DNA of 64,000 nucleotides from CAYNKA01 sp964397655 (GCA_964397655.1 CAYNKA010000001.1:558001-622000); one strand, 5' to 3'; positions 1 to 11,021 are shown, counted from the first letter of the stretch. Notes: generated by a model not told the origin, from the sequence alone. Numbers and translations: made by a program.

Positions 1-83
1 TCTTTGGGCGGCCGCGAAGGCGAGGTACACGAACCTAATAGCAATAAGAATACGGCGCAGGAGACAAAAACACGGTATTTCAT
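1..83 (-). CDS. lipoprotein, N-terminus only (runs off window)
   Basis: Only the first 27 codons are inside the window. They read as a bacterial lipoprotein signal: a short basic start (MKYR), a hydrophobic stretch and a lipobox LLGSC whose Cys would be lipidated after cleavage by signal peptidase II. The ATG overlaps the stop of the upstream TPR gene as ATGA, so the two are probably translationally coupled and may act together at the envelope. Nothing can be said about the mature domain. Confidence 0.7.
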   Translation of the reverse strand, partial: MKYRVFVSCAVFLLLLGSCTSPSRPPK

Positions 84-1789
84 TCCTTCATCGCTCCATC
101 CAGAATCGAGAGGGGTTTCCATAGCCTCGTAGGATCCACCGCAGCGGCGTCGAACACCCCGTCGAGCAGCGTGGAAAATTCCCTCACGCGGCCCGGGCCG
201 TTTCGGTATTCCTTGGCGTCTATGAGTCCGTCTCCGTTCACGTCCCATTCCTTCATGCGGACAGGACCGAGTTTTTCCCTATAGATCGGATTCGGATTCT
301 TCCCGAATTCCAGGGCCGTAAGGGTACCGTTCGAATAGATTTCCCGCAGATCGAAGGTTCCGTCCATATCGAGATCTCGCTCGCCGAGCAGGGGCTTTCC
401 GTCCGAGAAATCCACACGTCGTCTCACCCTTTCACCGCTTCCGCCGGGTGCGATTTCTTCCAATTTTACGATTTCTCCGCCCTTCACCAGGTACCTGCGG
501 AGAAAGGGAGAGGATGGAACGGATACTTCGATTTTGTATGCCGTCCTTCTCATGTCCTCGGGATCCGGCAGGGCGAAACTCCTGTCTATCCGGTAGCGAT
601 GGAGAAGGCGCTCCGTGCGATCCGTCGAGCCGGGAAGATTCCTGATTAGCGGCGAGGCGGACCTTCCCGGCACCGGAAAGTAGGTCGTCTTTTCCCCGCC
701 GCCGCTTACGATCTCGCAACGTTCGACGAACGGATAGTCCGAGTAATCCGCCGTGAACACGAAGTCTTTTCCGGCCAGGAAGACCTTCGCCGGCGATCCG
801 TCCCGGAAGGTCACGGAAAATTCCGCCGTTCCGTCCTGATCCTCGTCGAGCGCGAATTCCTCGACCTCTCCTCCGCGCACGCGGTAGGTGATTTCCGGAA
901 TGCCGTCGAAATCCTCGTCGATCGTCATGGGGCCGGAAAACGAGAGGAGCCTGCTTTCGAGAAGCTCCCGTGCCTTCCCCTTCGTCGCGAGAACCGCCCT
1001 CCGTATGAGATCGAGCGAGGAGATTCCGCCCTTGGCGAAGAACCTATCCAATTCCTTTTCGTCCGCCTTCCCGGATTCCAGGATGACGCAGGAAGCGCGG
1101 GGACTCGAGCCGCCGAGACGGTAGTATTCCTCCGCCAAGGCGAGCTTCTCCTCGACGGGGCCGTCCTGTTCGATGTAGGCGAGCAATGCGGCGAGGTATT
1201 CCGGATTCGAGCGTTTTCGCGTCAGGAAAAGACCGTTGCCGGGGCCGATTCCCCTGGTTCTGAAGGAGAGCTCCGCGAATCTGAAATCCTCGGGGAACAT
1301 CTCGAGGGCTTTATCAAGTTCCGCAAGGGCCTTTCCCCGTTCCTTGAGGCCTAAAAGACATTTGATTCGTATCAACAAGGAATCAGCCTCCCGGCCTGTC
1401 CGAGATCCCGAAGTTTCGAGCAGCTCCGCTGCATCCGCATAACGCCTGATATCGGCGAGGATGCGCGCCGCGAGAACAGTCCCGTCGAAGGATGAATAGG
1501 AGTGCCAATTACCGGCCTTGATCGCGGAGGTCGCAAGGTTCGCGGCTTCGCGGCGCCGGCCTTTTTCGGAAAGAATCACGGCCTTGAGGTACAGGGCGTC
1601 GGAATACAGGGGCTCGAACTGAAACGCGGTTTCGAGGATCGTTTCGGCTTCCGCGTACCTGCCCGCCGAAGCGAGGTCTCGCGCCGAATCGAAATAAATT
1701 TTGGCGAAACGAGGGTCGGCCCCTGCGGATAGGGGAAAAAGGACGATGATCCAGACCAGACAGACTATGACTGCATTCCTTTTCGCCAT
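80..1789 (-). CDS. exported TPR protein with EF-hand-like calcium motifs
   Basis: A 569-residue protein with an N-terminal signal peptide (basic MAKR, hydrophobic core, cleavage probably after SAGA). Residues about 30-175 form helical TPR-like repeats. The C-terminal half carries several DxDxDG-type loops (DEDFDGIPE, DEDQDGTAE, DLDMDGTFD, DVNGDGLID) resembling EF-hand or dockerin calcium loops embedded in toxin-like beta repeats. It probably acts in the periplasm as a scaffold. It is coupled by ATGA to the lipoprotein gene downstream. The start has GAGG 6 nt upstream. I do not recognise a named family for the whole protein. Confidence 0.75.
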   Translation of the reverse strand: MAKRNAVIVCLVWIIVLFPLSAGADPRFAKIYFDSARDLASAGRYAEAETILETAFQFEPLYSDALYLKAVILSEKGRRREAANLATSAIKAGNWHSYSSFDGTVLAARILADIRRYADAAELLETSGSRTGREADSLLIRIKCLLGLKERGKALAELDKALEMFPEDFRFAELSFRTRGIGPGNGLFLTRKRSNPEYLAALLAYIEQDGPVEEKLALAEEYYRLGGSSPRASCVILESGKADEKELDRFFAKGGISSLDLIRRAVLATKGKARELLESRLLSFSGPMTIDEDFDGIPEITYRVRGGEVEEFALDEDQDGTAEFSVTFRDGSPAKVFLAGKDFVFTADYSDYPFVERCEIVSGGGEKTTYFPVPGRSASPLIRNLPGSTDRTERLLHRYRIDRSFALPDPEDMRRTAYKIEVSVPSSPFLRRYLVKGGEIVKLEEIAPGGSGERVRRRVDFSDGKPLLGERDLDMDGTFDLREIYSNGTLTALEFGKNPNPIYREKLGPVRMKEWDVNGDGLIDAKEYRNGPGRVREFSTLLDGVFDAAAVDPTRLWKPLSILDGAMKE

Positions 1790-1944
1790 GGAGCCTCTTC
1801 GATATCATCGCCCGTTTCGAAGCGATTCGCACGCGGGATTCATGTCCGGCGGTACGTGGTTTGAATCCCCCATGCAATCCGCACCTTTCAGGACCGACCA
1901 GCCGCGCGGCTGCGCGGCGGGTCGGTTTTCAAAAACCGCAATCC

Positions 1945-1974
1945 GAAAAAACGCCTCCACGGGCACCGCCGTTT

Positions 1975-1977
<3 letters not shown>
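1945..1977 (-). terminator. Rho-independent terminator after ftsH
   Basis: On the minus strand AAAAACG and CGTTTTTT flank an inner CGG/CCG stem and end in a T run. The hairpin overlaps the ftsH TAA. It would end the ispE-to-ftsH transcript. The rest of 1790-1944 contains a second GC-rich inverted repeat (ACCGACC/GGTCGGT) but no gene I can support. Confidence 0.6.
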
Positions 1978-3865
<1,888 letters not shown>

Positions 3866-3873
<8 letters not shown>

Positions 3874-5272
3874 GCTCCTCTCCAATTCTGAACACGCGGA
3901 ATCGGAAAATCCTGCCGTGTTCCCCTATCTTGCTTTCAGGGTTGCGTATCGTCTTCGATCCGAAACAACCGCCGAGGATTCCGAGAATTTCCCGTGAATC
4001 CTGAACGACCGGAACCAGATCTCGCTCGCGCTCGGGAATCTTCAAATCCGAAAAAAGCTTTTTCAGAGTTTTTTTGCCGCCGGAGGTCCGAATCACGTCT
4101 CCCAGACGCCTTGACCTCAGAATCAGAACATCATTTTCGCCGCAGCGAAATGAATCTCCTTCGGATGGATTTCCCGGACCAGCCTCCTCAACTTGAATCC
4201 GCACTTTCCCCTGGATATCGATGCACATCGATCCGTCTATCAGATAAAGATAGCTTTTTTTTCGATCTAGGACAATACGAGAACGCCAAAAAAGAGAGCC
4301 GCCCTCCGCCCTGAGTTCCACCCCGTTGCCCCGCAGGATGATTCCGTCTCCGCTCGGTCCATCCTTCCGAAGAATGGGCTTCAGAAAGGAATACGGCAGC
4401 CTTCTGTTCTTCGTCTCGGAAGTCAGGTCGAAAAGCCGGTATACCGCTTCGAGCCTGAGCACGGGGTGAAGGCGGAAGAAGGCTTTCCGAGAGGCGACAT
4501 AGCCTTCCCCGTCCGCCTTGAACGGATTTTCCCTTGCGTACGCTTCCCGCACGAAGGCCTCGTAGAGTCTGGATTTCGCGGCGAGGTTCTCCAGGGCCCG
4601 GGCGTATCCGGGAAACGCCGCCTCGATCGAGGGAACGAGGTCTCTCCTCACCTTGTTTCTGAGAAAGCCCACGTCGAGATTGGACCGGTCGGTGCAATAG
4701 GCCTGCCCTTTGGAAGCGAGGTAGGCGAGAACTTCGGTCCTGTTCGACGAGAGGAGGGGTCGTACGATGCTGCCTCGCTCGAGGGGTATCCCCTTCAGGC
4801 CCGACGGCGAAGATCCCTGGAAGACCCTGATGATACGAGTTTCCGCCTGATCGTTCGCGGTATGCCCCAGGGCCAGCCTCGAGCAGCCCTGCCTTTTCAT
4901 GGCCTCGGCGAGAAATCCGTACCGGTGCTCGCGAGCCACATCTTCGAGGCTGCGTCTATCCGCCGCTGCGAGTCTGCGGAGTTCGCCCGCCTTGGCTCCC
5001 CCGATCACGAGTCCGACACCCAATCGTTCGGAGAGCCCCTTCACGACGGCGAGTTCCTCCTCCGCTTCCTCAGGGGACCGAAGAGCGTGGTTGAAGTAGC
5101 CGAGGACGAAGTCGAAACCGAGTCTGCCGGACAGGTCTCCGAGCGCCAGGGCGAGGGCGGTGCTGTCCGGACCGCCGGAAACCGCTGCGAGCACGCCCGT
5201 TCCGGGGCCGAGTCCGAAGGCACGGCACATTTTTTCGGTTTTTGTCAGGAAATCAGTTTCTGTTGATTTCAT
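3866..5272 (-). CDS. tilS: tRNA(Ile)-lysidine synthase TilS
   Basis: Converts C34 of the CAU anticodon of one tRNA-Ile into lysidine using ATP and lysine, so that the tRNA reads AUA. The PP-loop motif SGGPDS lies at residues 32-37 in an N-terminal adenylation domain, followed by the TilS-type extension and C-terminal domain (468 aa in all, normal). The start overlaps the pth stop by 20 nt and the end overlaps ftsH, indicating a tightly coupled translation/proteostasis operon. Confidence 0.95.
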
Positions 5273-5822
5273 TCATGACGCTTTCCGGTTCCTCCCGCAG
5301 GAGCCTCACGATTCCGTCGGCCGCCTTGGCCACGGCTTCGCCGAGCATGCCGGATTCTTCCTCGTCCGGAACTCCCAATACGTGGCTGATGATGTCGTTT
5401 CCCTGTTTCGGCCTGCCGATTCCTATCGCGAAACGCATGAATTCCTCGGATTCCAAGGAGGCAATGACGGATTTCAGGCCGTTGTGGCCGCCGGACGAAC
5501 CCCGTTTCTTCAGTCTGATCGACCCGACCGGAAGGTCGAGGGTATCGAAGACGACCAGCAGGGCGGACCGAGGCAGGGATGATCTCCGTACGATGGCCGG
5601 CAACGCCGTTCCCGATCTGTTCATGTAGGTGAGGGGTTTTGCGAGAAAAATCCGAGAATTCCCGTCCTCCCACATCCCGCAGAGGAATGGGGAGAACCAG
5701 GGTTTTCTCAGCTCGACGCCGAAATTTTCGCACAATCGATCCACAACCCGGAATCCGACGTTGTGCCGGGTCGAGGCGTACGCCCCACCCGGGTTCCCGA
5801 GACCGACGACGACGAGATCCAG
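5253..5822 (-). CDS. pth: peptidyl-tRNA hydrolase, probable CTG start
   Basis: Recycles peptidyl-tRNA by cleaving the ester bond. The first conserved block GLGNPG is at residues 7-12 and the catalytic His at about 20 (TRHNVGF); the length with this start is 189 aa, typical of Pth. The in-frame stop of rplY (TAG) lies only one codon upstream of the chosen start, and no ATG, GTG or TTG occurs between that stop and GLGNPG. CTG is the only near-cognate start, with AAGGG 7 nt before it. An ATG farther in (5744) would delete the active-site His and is not credible. It overlaps tilS by 20 nt. Confidence 0.9.
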   Translation of the reverse strand: MDLVVVGLGNPGGAYASTRHNVGFRVVDRLCENFGVELRKPWFSPFLCGMWEDGNSRIFLAKPLTYMNRSGTALPAIVRRSSLPRSALLVVFDTLDLPVGSIRLKKRGSSGGHNGLKSVIASLESEEFMRFAIGIGRPKQGNDIISHVLGVPDEEESGMLGEAVAKAADGIVRLLREEPESVMNEINRN

Positions 5823-5825
5823 GGT

Positions 5826-6506
5826 CTAACCCTTGGCGGGAGCCGCGGGAGTCGCACCTCCGGCAGCGGGAGCCGCGCCGGCAGCGGCGGCGCCTTCCGC
5901 CTTCTCCTCGCCTTCGACCGCGGCGGCAGCCTCGGCAGCAGCGGGAGCCACGACTTCGGCCTTGGCATGCGTGATGCTCACGACGACCTGGTCCGCGCTG
6001 TTGAGGATCTTGACGCCCGGCATGGCCGCGAGGTCCTTGACATGGATGGCATGGGTGGCTTCCAAGTCGGAGATGTCGATGGCGATTTCGACGGGGAGGT
6101 CCTTCGGCAGACATTCCACGTCAAGGTCGTGGAGCTGCACTTCGAGGATGCCGCCGTCCCTTACGCCCTTCGCGGTTCCGTTGAATTTGAAGGGAATCCT
6201 CGCCTTGAGGACCTTGTCGTTGTCGATCGCGTAAAAATCCACATGGACGATCTTTCCCGTGAGATTGTCCTCCTGGTAATCCTTCACCAGGACGTCCTGT
6301 TTCCTGCTGCCGAGATCGAGATTGATGATTATGTTCTCGGAGATGGTATGGAATTTCGTCATGAACTCGTGTTCGTCGATCGCTACCGGGGTAGCTTCGG
6401 TATTGCCGTAGACGATCGCCGGGATTTTCCCGAGTTTACGCAGGCGGCCGTTCGCCGCCTTTTTCAGCTCTTTTCTCTCTATCGCTCTAAGCGTTTTCTG
6501 CTCCAC
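5826..6506 (-). CDS. rplY: 50S ribosomal protein L25/Ctc
   Basis: Long (CTC-type) L25 of 226 aa that binds 5S rRNA. The N-terminal L25 domain begins EQKTLRAIERKELKK and contains KIPAIVYGN. It is followed by the TL5-like beta domain and a low-complexity Ala/Pro/Gly/Glu tail (about residues 180-226). The start is GTG with AAGGAG 7 nt upstream. It lies between tRNA-Gln and pth in the ispE-ftsH run. Confidence 0.95.
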   Translation of the reverse strand: MEQKTLRAIERKELKKAANGRLRKLGKIPAIVYGNTEATPVAIDEHEFMTKFHTISENIIINLDLGSRKQDVLVKDYQEDNLTGKIVHVDFYAIDNDKVLKARIPFKFNGTAKGVRDGGILEVQLHDLDVECLPKDLPVEIAIDISDLEATHAIHVKDLAAMPGVKILNSADQVVVSITHAKAEVVAPAAAEAAAAVEGEEKAEGAAAAGAAPAAGGATPAAPAKG

Positions 6507-6552
6507 GTCTTTACTCCTTGTCTATCTTTTTATGTTCTCTATTTGTATATTC

Positions 6553-6624
6553 CTGGGACGGTAGGATTCGAACCTACGATTGCCGGGATCAAAACCCGGT
6601 GGCTTACCGCTTGCCGACGTCCCA
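6553..6624 (-). tRNA. tRNA-Gln (TTG)
   Basis: Cloverleaf on the minus strand: acceptor TGGGACG/CGTCCCA, anticodon stem CCGGG/CCCGG around the loop TTTTGAT (anticodon TTG), and T-arm GTTCGAATC. It sits between spoVG and rplY with no terminator seen on either side, so it may be cut out of the polycistronic transcript. Confidence 0.95.
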
Positions 6625-6659
6625 AAGAGAAAGATTACACTTGCCGCGTGAGGCCAGAT

Positions 6660-6950
6660 TCAGTCTTCCAGGTCCGGTTCCGTCGTCTCCACGTCGTCGC
6701 CCATGTTCGCATAGGCATCCAGAATCTTCTTCTGCAGTTCGTTCCTGAACTCCGAATTGATCGGATGCGCAACATCCTTGTAGTCGCCCGTTTTCGTCTT
6801 TCGACTCGGCATCGCGATGAAGACGCCCGTCTTGCCTTCAATCACTTTCACATTGTGAACGACGAAGCAATTGTCGAAAGTAACCGTCACGTAAGCCTTC
6901 AGTTTTCCCTCAGAATTCACCTTTCTGATACGGATGTCTGTGATCTGCAT
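6660..6950 (-). CDS. spoVG: SpoVG family regulator
   Basis: Small (96 aa) nucleic-acid-binding protein. The sequence MQITDIRIRKV, the FDNCFVVHNVKVI block and the MPSRK segment are diagnostic of SpoVG. In spirochaetes such as Borrelia the homologue binds DNA and RNA and regulates other genes. The start at 6950 has AAGGAG 7 nt upstream; a longer in-frame ATG adds 11 non-conserved residues. It lies 36 nt downstream of ispE. Confidence 0.95.
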   Translation of the reverse strand: MQITDIRIRKVNSEGKLKAYVTVTFDNCFVVHNVKVIEGKTGVFIAMPSRKTKTGDYKDVAHPINSEFRNELQKKILDAYANMGDDVETTEPDLED

Positions 6951-6986
6951 ACGGGTTCTCCTTTTTTGCACAAGATGCTGCAAAAT

Positions 6987-7871
6987 TCATTGTAATACGG
7001 CAGTCGACATCCTTTCAAGGAAATTCGTTACCTCCACGGTAGGATACTTTTCCGCCATATTCATGCCCGCCCGCACGGCCGCATCCTTATCGGTAAAAAT
7101 TCCGAACATCGCGCTTCCGCTGCCGGAAACGTCGGCGCATGCAGCCCCCGCATCGAGAAGACCGTTTCTGATCTCGGCGAACACCGGGAACCTTTCGCTC
7201 AAAACCGGAAAAAAGGAATTCCGGAAATTCCATTCATCCGGATCGTTCCGAAAATAGCGATCGACGACCGCTTTCGCTTCTGCCTCGTTCGGCCTCGGGA
7301 ATACTCCCGCCTCGTCGATCCACCGGTAGGCGTCCTTCGTGCTGATCCTCACTTCCGGCACGACGATGACGACGGAAAATTTCCTGTCGTCGTCCATAGG
7401 ACGCACCCTCTCGCCTCGGCCTTCCACGAGAGCCGTCGTCGCCCTGCAGAAGAAAGGCACGTCGCTCCCGGCCCTCGCTCCGAGTTCCGCGAGACGTTCA
7501 TCCGAAAGCTCAGTACCGAAAAGCGCGTTCAAGGCCCTGAGCGCCGCACCGGCGTTCGATGATCCGCCTCCCAGGCCCGCGCCCTGCGGTATCCGTTTCT
7601 TGACGGAAAAGGCGGCCCCTTCCCGCACCTTAGTTTCTTCGCGAAAGATGTTCCAGCTCTTCCAGATGATGTTGTCCTCGACGGGAAAGTCGAAATCGCC
7701 GTCGATCGTACAGACATCGGTTTCTTTCAAAGATCGGAGCTCGATCTCGTCGAACCACGAGATCTGCCTGAAAATGGAGAGAAGATCGTGATATCCGTCC
7801 GCCCGCTTCGGATACACATCCAGATGAAGGTTTATTTTCGCGGGAGAAAGGATCGTCACCCTTCCGGCCAT
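6987..7871 (-). CDS. ispE: 4-diphosphocytidyl-2-C-methyl-D-erythritol kinase IspE
   Basis: GHMP kinase of the non-mevalonate (MEP) isoprenoid pathway; phosphorylates CDP-methylerythritol. Seen: N-terminal PAKINLHLDV, the glycine-rich ATP loop PQGAGLGGGSSNAG, and C-terminal SGSGSAMFG. The 294-aa length is normal with the ATG at 7871. Its presence shows the organism uses the MEP pathway. It heads the ispE-spoVG-rplY-pth-tilS-ftsH run. Confidence 0.96.
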   Translation of the reverse strand: MAGRVTILSPAKINLHLDVYPKRADGYHDLLSIFRQISWFDEIELRSLKETDVCTIDGDFDFPVEDNIIWKSWNIFREETKVREGAAFSVKKRIPQGAGLGGGSSNAGAALRALNALFGTELSDERLAELGARAGSDVPFFCRATTALVEGRGERVRPMDDDRKFSVVIVVPEVRISTKDAYRWIDEAGVFPRPNEAEAKAVVDRYFRNDPDEWNFRNSFFPVLSERFPVFAEIRNGLLDAGAACADVSGSGSAMFGIFTDKDAAVRAGMNMAEKYPTVEVTNFLERMSTAVLQ

Positions 7872-7881
7872 AAGCACGCAT

Positions 7882-7909
7882 ATTATACAGAAATTGGAAG
7901 TCCTGTCAA
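7882..7909 (-). promoter_or_regulatory. sigma-70 promoter of ispE operon
   Basis: Minus-strand TTGACA (7909-7904), 16-bp spacer, perfect TATAAT (7887-7882). The ispE ATG is only 10 nt after the -10 box, so the 5' leader would be about 3-4 nt with no ribosome-binding site. Confidence 0.65.
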
Positions 7910-7944
7910 ATACCGTACCCGACATTTCCGGGCAACGATCCTCC

Positions 7945-9522
7945 CTACTCCATGAAATGACAGCCGACGGATTTCTGATTGCTTGCCGCCGCCCTCGCGA
8001 TAAGCGAGGCGCTGAGTACGGCGTTTCTGAGCTCGAGCAACTCACGCGTCACCTTCGCTTCTCTATAGAAGCTTTCAATGCGGTGAATCAGGTAATTGAG
8101 GTCCGCGAGCGCCCTGGAAAGCCGCTTTCGGGTCCTGACTATACCGACGTAGTTCCACATGACGGTCTGGATGTTCACGAGGTCGTTTCCGATGAGGACG
8201 TCGTCGAACGCCTCCTCGTTCTTGGGGTAGACCCAGGCGGGAATCGTGGAGAGAAGACCGCGAGGCGGCCGTTTCGCGTGTCCGGAGAGATACCTTCCGC
8301 ACCGTATTCCGAAGGACAGCGATTCGAGAAGCGAAACGGAAGCGAGCCGGTTCGCCCCGTGAATACCGTTGCAGGAGTTCTCGCCGACCGCGAAAAGCCC
8401 CCGGATCGAGGTCCTGCCGTCGAGGTCGACCTTTATGCCGCCGCAGAAGTAATGAGCGGCGGGAACAACCGGGATGGGATCCTTGGCGATATCGATGCCG
8501 ACCGAACGACAGGTCCCGTAGATGCTGGGGAACCGCTCCTCGAGGGACAGATCCGGTATCTCGGTCGCGTCGAGATATACGTAGCCGGATCCGTCGCTCC
8601 CCATTTCACGGTAGATCGCGCGGGCGACCTCGTCCCTCGGCGCGAGTTCCCGTAGCTCGGGATGGTAGCGGGCCATGAATTGCTCGCCTCTTCTGTTCTT
8701 CAGCTTCGCCCCCTCCCCGCGGAGAGCCTCGGAGATGAGGAATCTCGAGACGTCCCGATGGAAGAGCACGGTCGGATGAAACTGGACGAATTCCGCGTTG
8801 ATGATCTCGCACCCCGCCCGATGCGCCATGGCCACGCCGTCGCCCGTCGCTCCCTTCGGATTCGAGGTATGGAGAAACACGTTCCCTATCCCGCCGGCGG
8901 CGAGGACGACGGCACCCGCGAAAAACGGCTTGATCTCGCCGGACGAATTGTCGAGGACGTAGGCTCCGATCGCCTGGGTGGGGCGGTAACGCTGCTGCGG
9001 ATCGAGCGACGTATGGCTGTTGGTGATTATATCGACGGCGGTATGAGCAGGATAGAAATCGATCGATGCGAAGCCTTCGACGTACCGGCCGAGGTGTTCC
9101 TCGATGGCCTTGCCGGTGAAATCCTTGACGTAGAGGATGCGGCGGATCGAATGGGCGGCCTCCCGCGTGTGTTCGAGCGAACCTCCCGCGCCGCGGGCGA
9201 ACGGAACCCCCGCCTTTTCCACGAGATACTCCCGCACGATCGAGGGCCCCTCGGTGGCCACGTAACGGACCGCGTCCTCGGAATTGACATAGTTGCCGGC
9301 TTTTATGATGTCCTCGTACAGGAGTTCCGGCGAATCACTCTCCCCGCTCTCCACGATCCCGCCCTGGGCATAGTTCGTATTGCACTCGCGGATGTCGTTT
9401 TCCTTGGAAAAGACGGCGACGGAGAGTCCGTTCTCCGCGGCGACCGCGGCGACGGACAGCCCGGAGATTCCGGCCCCGATCACGATGACGTCATAGATTT
9501 CCTTTCCGTTTCGCTTTATCAT
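7945..9522 (-). CDS. nadB: L-aspartate oxidase NadB
   Basis: FAD enzyme that oxidises aspartate to iminoaspartate in de novo NAD synthesis. The N-terminal dinucleotide fold is VIVIGAGISGLSVA; further landmarks are NTNYAQGG, QFHPTV, the segment EALRGEGA and ANRLASVSLLE. Length 525 aa is normal when the ATG at 9522 is used; longer open frame upstream is an artefact inside nadC. ATG overlaps the nadC stop (ATGA). No nadA is in the window. Confidence 0.96.
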   Translation of the reverse strand: MIKRNGKEIYDVIVIGAGISGLSVAAVAAENGLSVAVFSKENDIRECNTNYAQGGIVESGESDSPELLYEDIIKAGNYVNSEDAVRYVATEGPSIVREYLVEKAGVPFARGAGGSLEHTREAAHSIRRILYVKDFTGKAIEEHLGRYVEGFASIDFYPAHTAVDIITNSHTSLDPQQRYRPTQAIGAYVLDNSSGEIKPFFAGAVVLAAGGIGNVFLHTSNPKGATGDGVAMAHRAGCEIINAEFVQFHPTVLFHRDVSRFLISEALRGEGAKLKNRRGEQFMARYHPELRELAPRDEVARAIYREMGSDGSGYVYLDATEIPDLSLEERFPSIYGTCRSVGIDIAKDPIPVVPAAHYFCGGIKVDLDGRTSIRGLFAVGENSCNGIHGANRLASVSLLESLSFGIRCGRYLSGHAKRPPRGLLSTIPAWVYPKNEEAFDDVLIGNDLVNIQTVMWNYVGIVRTRKRLSRALADLNYLIHRIESFYREAKVTRELLELRNAVLSASLIARAAASNQKSVGCHFME

Positions 9523-10358
9523 GGTCTTTCGATCCGCATCGAAAAGTCGAAGGCTTTGACGGAATGGGTGAGCTTTCCGACAGAAATGAAATCGACCCCG
9601 GTCGGCGCGTATTCCGCGACCCTCTCCGGCGTCATGTCCCCCGAGCTCTCGAACATCACCTTCCCGTCGCCGAGGCGGACCGCCTCCGCCGAGGTCCCCG
9701 AGTCCATGTTGTCGAGCATGATGACGTCCACTCCGGCATCGAGGGCCTCCTTCACTTCGGGAATCGTCCGGCATTCCACTTCGATGCGGAAGCGGTCCTT
9801 CCAACGAGCCCTCACCCGCTCAACGGCGGCTGTAAGGGAGCCGGCAGCGTCGATGTGATTGTCTTTGATGAGAACCATGTCGTAGAGCCCCATCCTGTGG
9901 TTCTTCCCGCCTCCGACTACTACCGCATACTTGGACAATTTCCTGTAGCCGGGAAGCGTCTTCCTCGTGTCCAGGATGAAGGTCTTGCCGCCGCTACGAG
10001 CCGCCTCGACGTAAGCCCTCGTCCCGGTCGCAATTCCGGACATGAAAGCGAGAAAATTGATCGCCGTGCGCTCGCCCGAGAGCAGGGACCGGGTCCTGCC
10101 GGAGAGGGCGGCGATCCGGTCCCCCCTGACGAGTTCGTCCCCGTCCTTCCTTAGGAGGGCAACCTTGACGGCGGGATCGATCCTTCGAAAAACGGCTTCG
10201 AACAACTCGGTTCCCGCCAGGATGCCCGTGTCCTTGCTCACCAGCACGGCGGTGCAGCTCTCGTCCCCGAAGATGGCCTCGGACGTGATGTCGCCGAGAT
10301 CGCCGAGGTCTTCCTCAAGGGCGAGATCAAGGAGAACTTCGAATTCTTTACCCAACAT
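9519..10358 (-). CDS. nadC: nicotinate-nucleotide pyrophosphorylase NadC
   Basis: Quinolinate phosphoribosyltransferase, making NaMN with CO2 release. The 279-aa sequence carries DTRKTLPGYR, the GGGKNHRMGLYD segment, KDNHI and EVECRT motifs that line the active site. Preceded by GAGGAAG and a good sigma-70 promoter; the first gene of a two-gene nadC-nadB operon. Confidence 0.96.
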   Translation of the reverse strand: MLGKEFEVLLDLALEEDLGDLGDITSEAIFGDESCTAVLVSKDTGILAGTELFEAVFRRIDPAVKVALLRKDGDELVRGDRIAALSGRTRSLLSGERTAINFLAFMSGIATGTRAYVEAARSGGKTFILDTRKTLPGYRKLSKYAVVVGGGKNHRMGLYDMVLIKDNHIDAAGSLTAAVERVRARWKDRFRIEVECRTIPEVKEALDAGVDVIMLDNMDSGTSAEAVRLGDGKVMFESSGDMTPERVAEYAPTGVDFISVGKLTHSVKAFDFSMRIERP

Positions 10359-10408
10359 ACTTCCTCTGTCCCGGCATTTACGACGCCGTTCTCGGTTTTC
10401 GGATAGGC

Positions 10409-10437
10409 ATTGTAGGGTAATTCACGTCTAATTGCAA
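10409..10437 (-). promoter_or_regulatory. sigma-70 promoter of nadCB
   Basis: Minus strand TTGCAA (10437-10432), 17-bp spacer, TACAAT (10414-10409). It gives a leader of about 45 nt before nadC. No NAD-type operator palindrome is evident. Confidence 0.6.
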
Positions 10438-10469
10438 TAAACGCCGGTATCCGTTTTGAAAGAACTCAT

Positions 10470-10498
10470 TTGACAAAAAAAAACCCGAGCTGAATAAT
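10470..10498 (+). promoter_or_regulatory. sigma-70 promoter of cheX, abutting the start codon
   Basis: TTGACA (10470-10475), 17-bp A-rich spacer, AATAAT (10493-10498). The cheX ATG starts 6 nt later, where transcription should begin, so the mRNA would be leaderless. Confidence 0.6.
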
Positions 10499-10504
10499 AG
10501 GGGT

Positions 10505-10996
10505 ATGGAAACGAACATACTACGTCTTTTCCCGGACGCGCTCGCGGAGGTTTTCAAGGAAGTCGGAGTTTTTCCGGTCAGAGTCTCGGACGCGGATTCC
10601 AAGAAGAAGGACTACGAGCTCGTCTGCAGTCTCGGCATCACGGGGGACATCCACGGATACCTGATCCTCAAATCGAACCTGAGCAGCGCACGGGATTTCA
10701 TAGATCGAATGGCGCTGCACGTGAGCATGGATATGGAGGAAAAGGAGTTCGGTCCCGTTCACAAGGCGGCAATGGCCGAACTCACGAACCAGATTTCCGG
10801 AAGGGCGACCATGAAACTTTCCGAGAACGGTTTCGACTGCAGCATCACTCCGCCTACCATCATAACAGGCTCGAACGTATACAGCGACATCCTCAATCTC
10901 GAGAGAATCCTGAACCAGGAAATCAGAGGGGAGTTCGGAAGTTTCGTCCTTTTCGTAGGCATCAAAAACGCGAAAAAGCGGTTTCAAAACAGTTGA
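10505..10996 (+). CDS. cheX: CheX-family chemotaxis phosphatase
   Basis: A 163-aa CheX/CheC-like protein. The signature ExxN pair that attacks CheY-phosphate is seen as E92 and N95 in AELTNQISGRA, within the typical alpha-beta fold. CheX is the main CheY-P phosphatase of spirochaetes and would act in the cytoplasm to end the motor-switch signal. It stands alone from other che genes. The promoter places the transcription start at or next to the ATG. Confidence 0.85.
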   Translation: METNILRLFPDALAEVFKEVGVFPVRVSDADSKKKDYELVCSLGITGDIHGYLILKSNLSSARDFIDRMALHVSMDMEEKEFGPVHKAAMAELTNQISGRATMKLSENGFDCSITPPTIITGSNVYSDILNLERILNQEIRGEFGSFVLFVGIKNAKKRFQNS

Positions 10997-11021
10997 CAGA
11001 GAATAATACTTCCCTTAGATT
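10993..11021 (+). promoter_or_regulatory. sigma-70 promoter of acidic-protein gene
   Basis: TTGACA (10993-10998, overlapping the cheX stop), 17-bp spacer, TAGATT (11016-11021). It yields a leader of about 43 nt that includes the strong site AAGGGGGGAAC before the ATG at 11071. Confidence 0.5.

Noticed and set aside
1895..1930. Second hairpin (ACCGACC/GGTCGGT) as a terminator of the minus-strand genes
   Set aside because: The T run lies on the plus-strand side, where no gene precedes it; the ftsH terminator at 1945-1977 is the better call.
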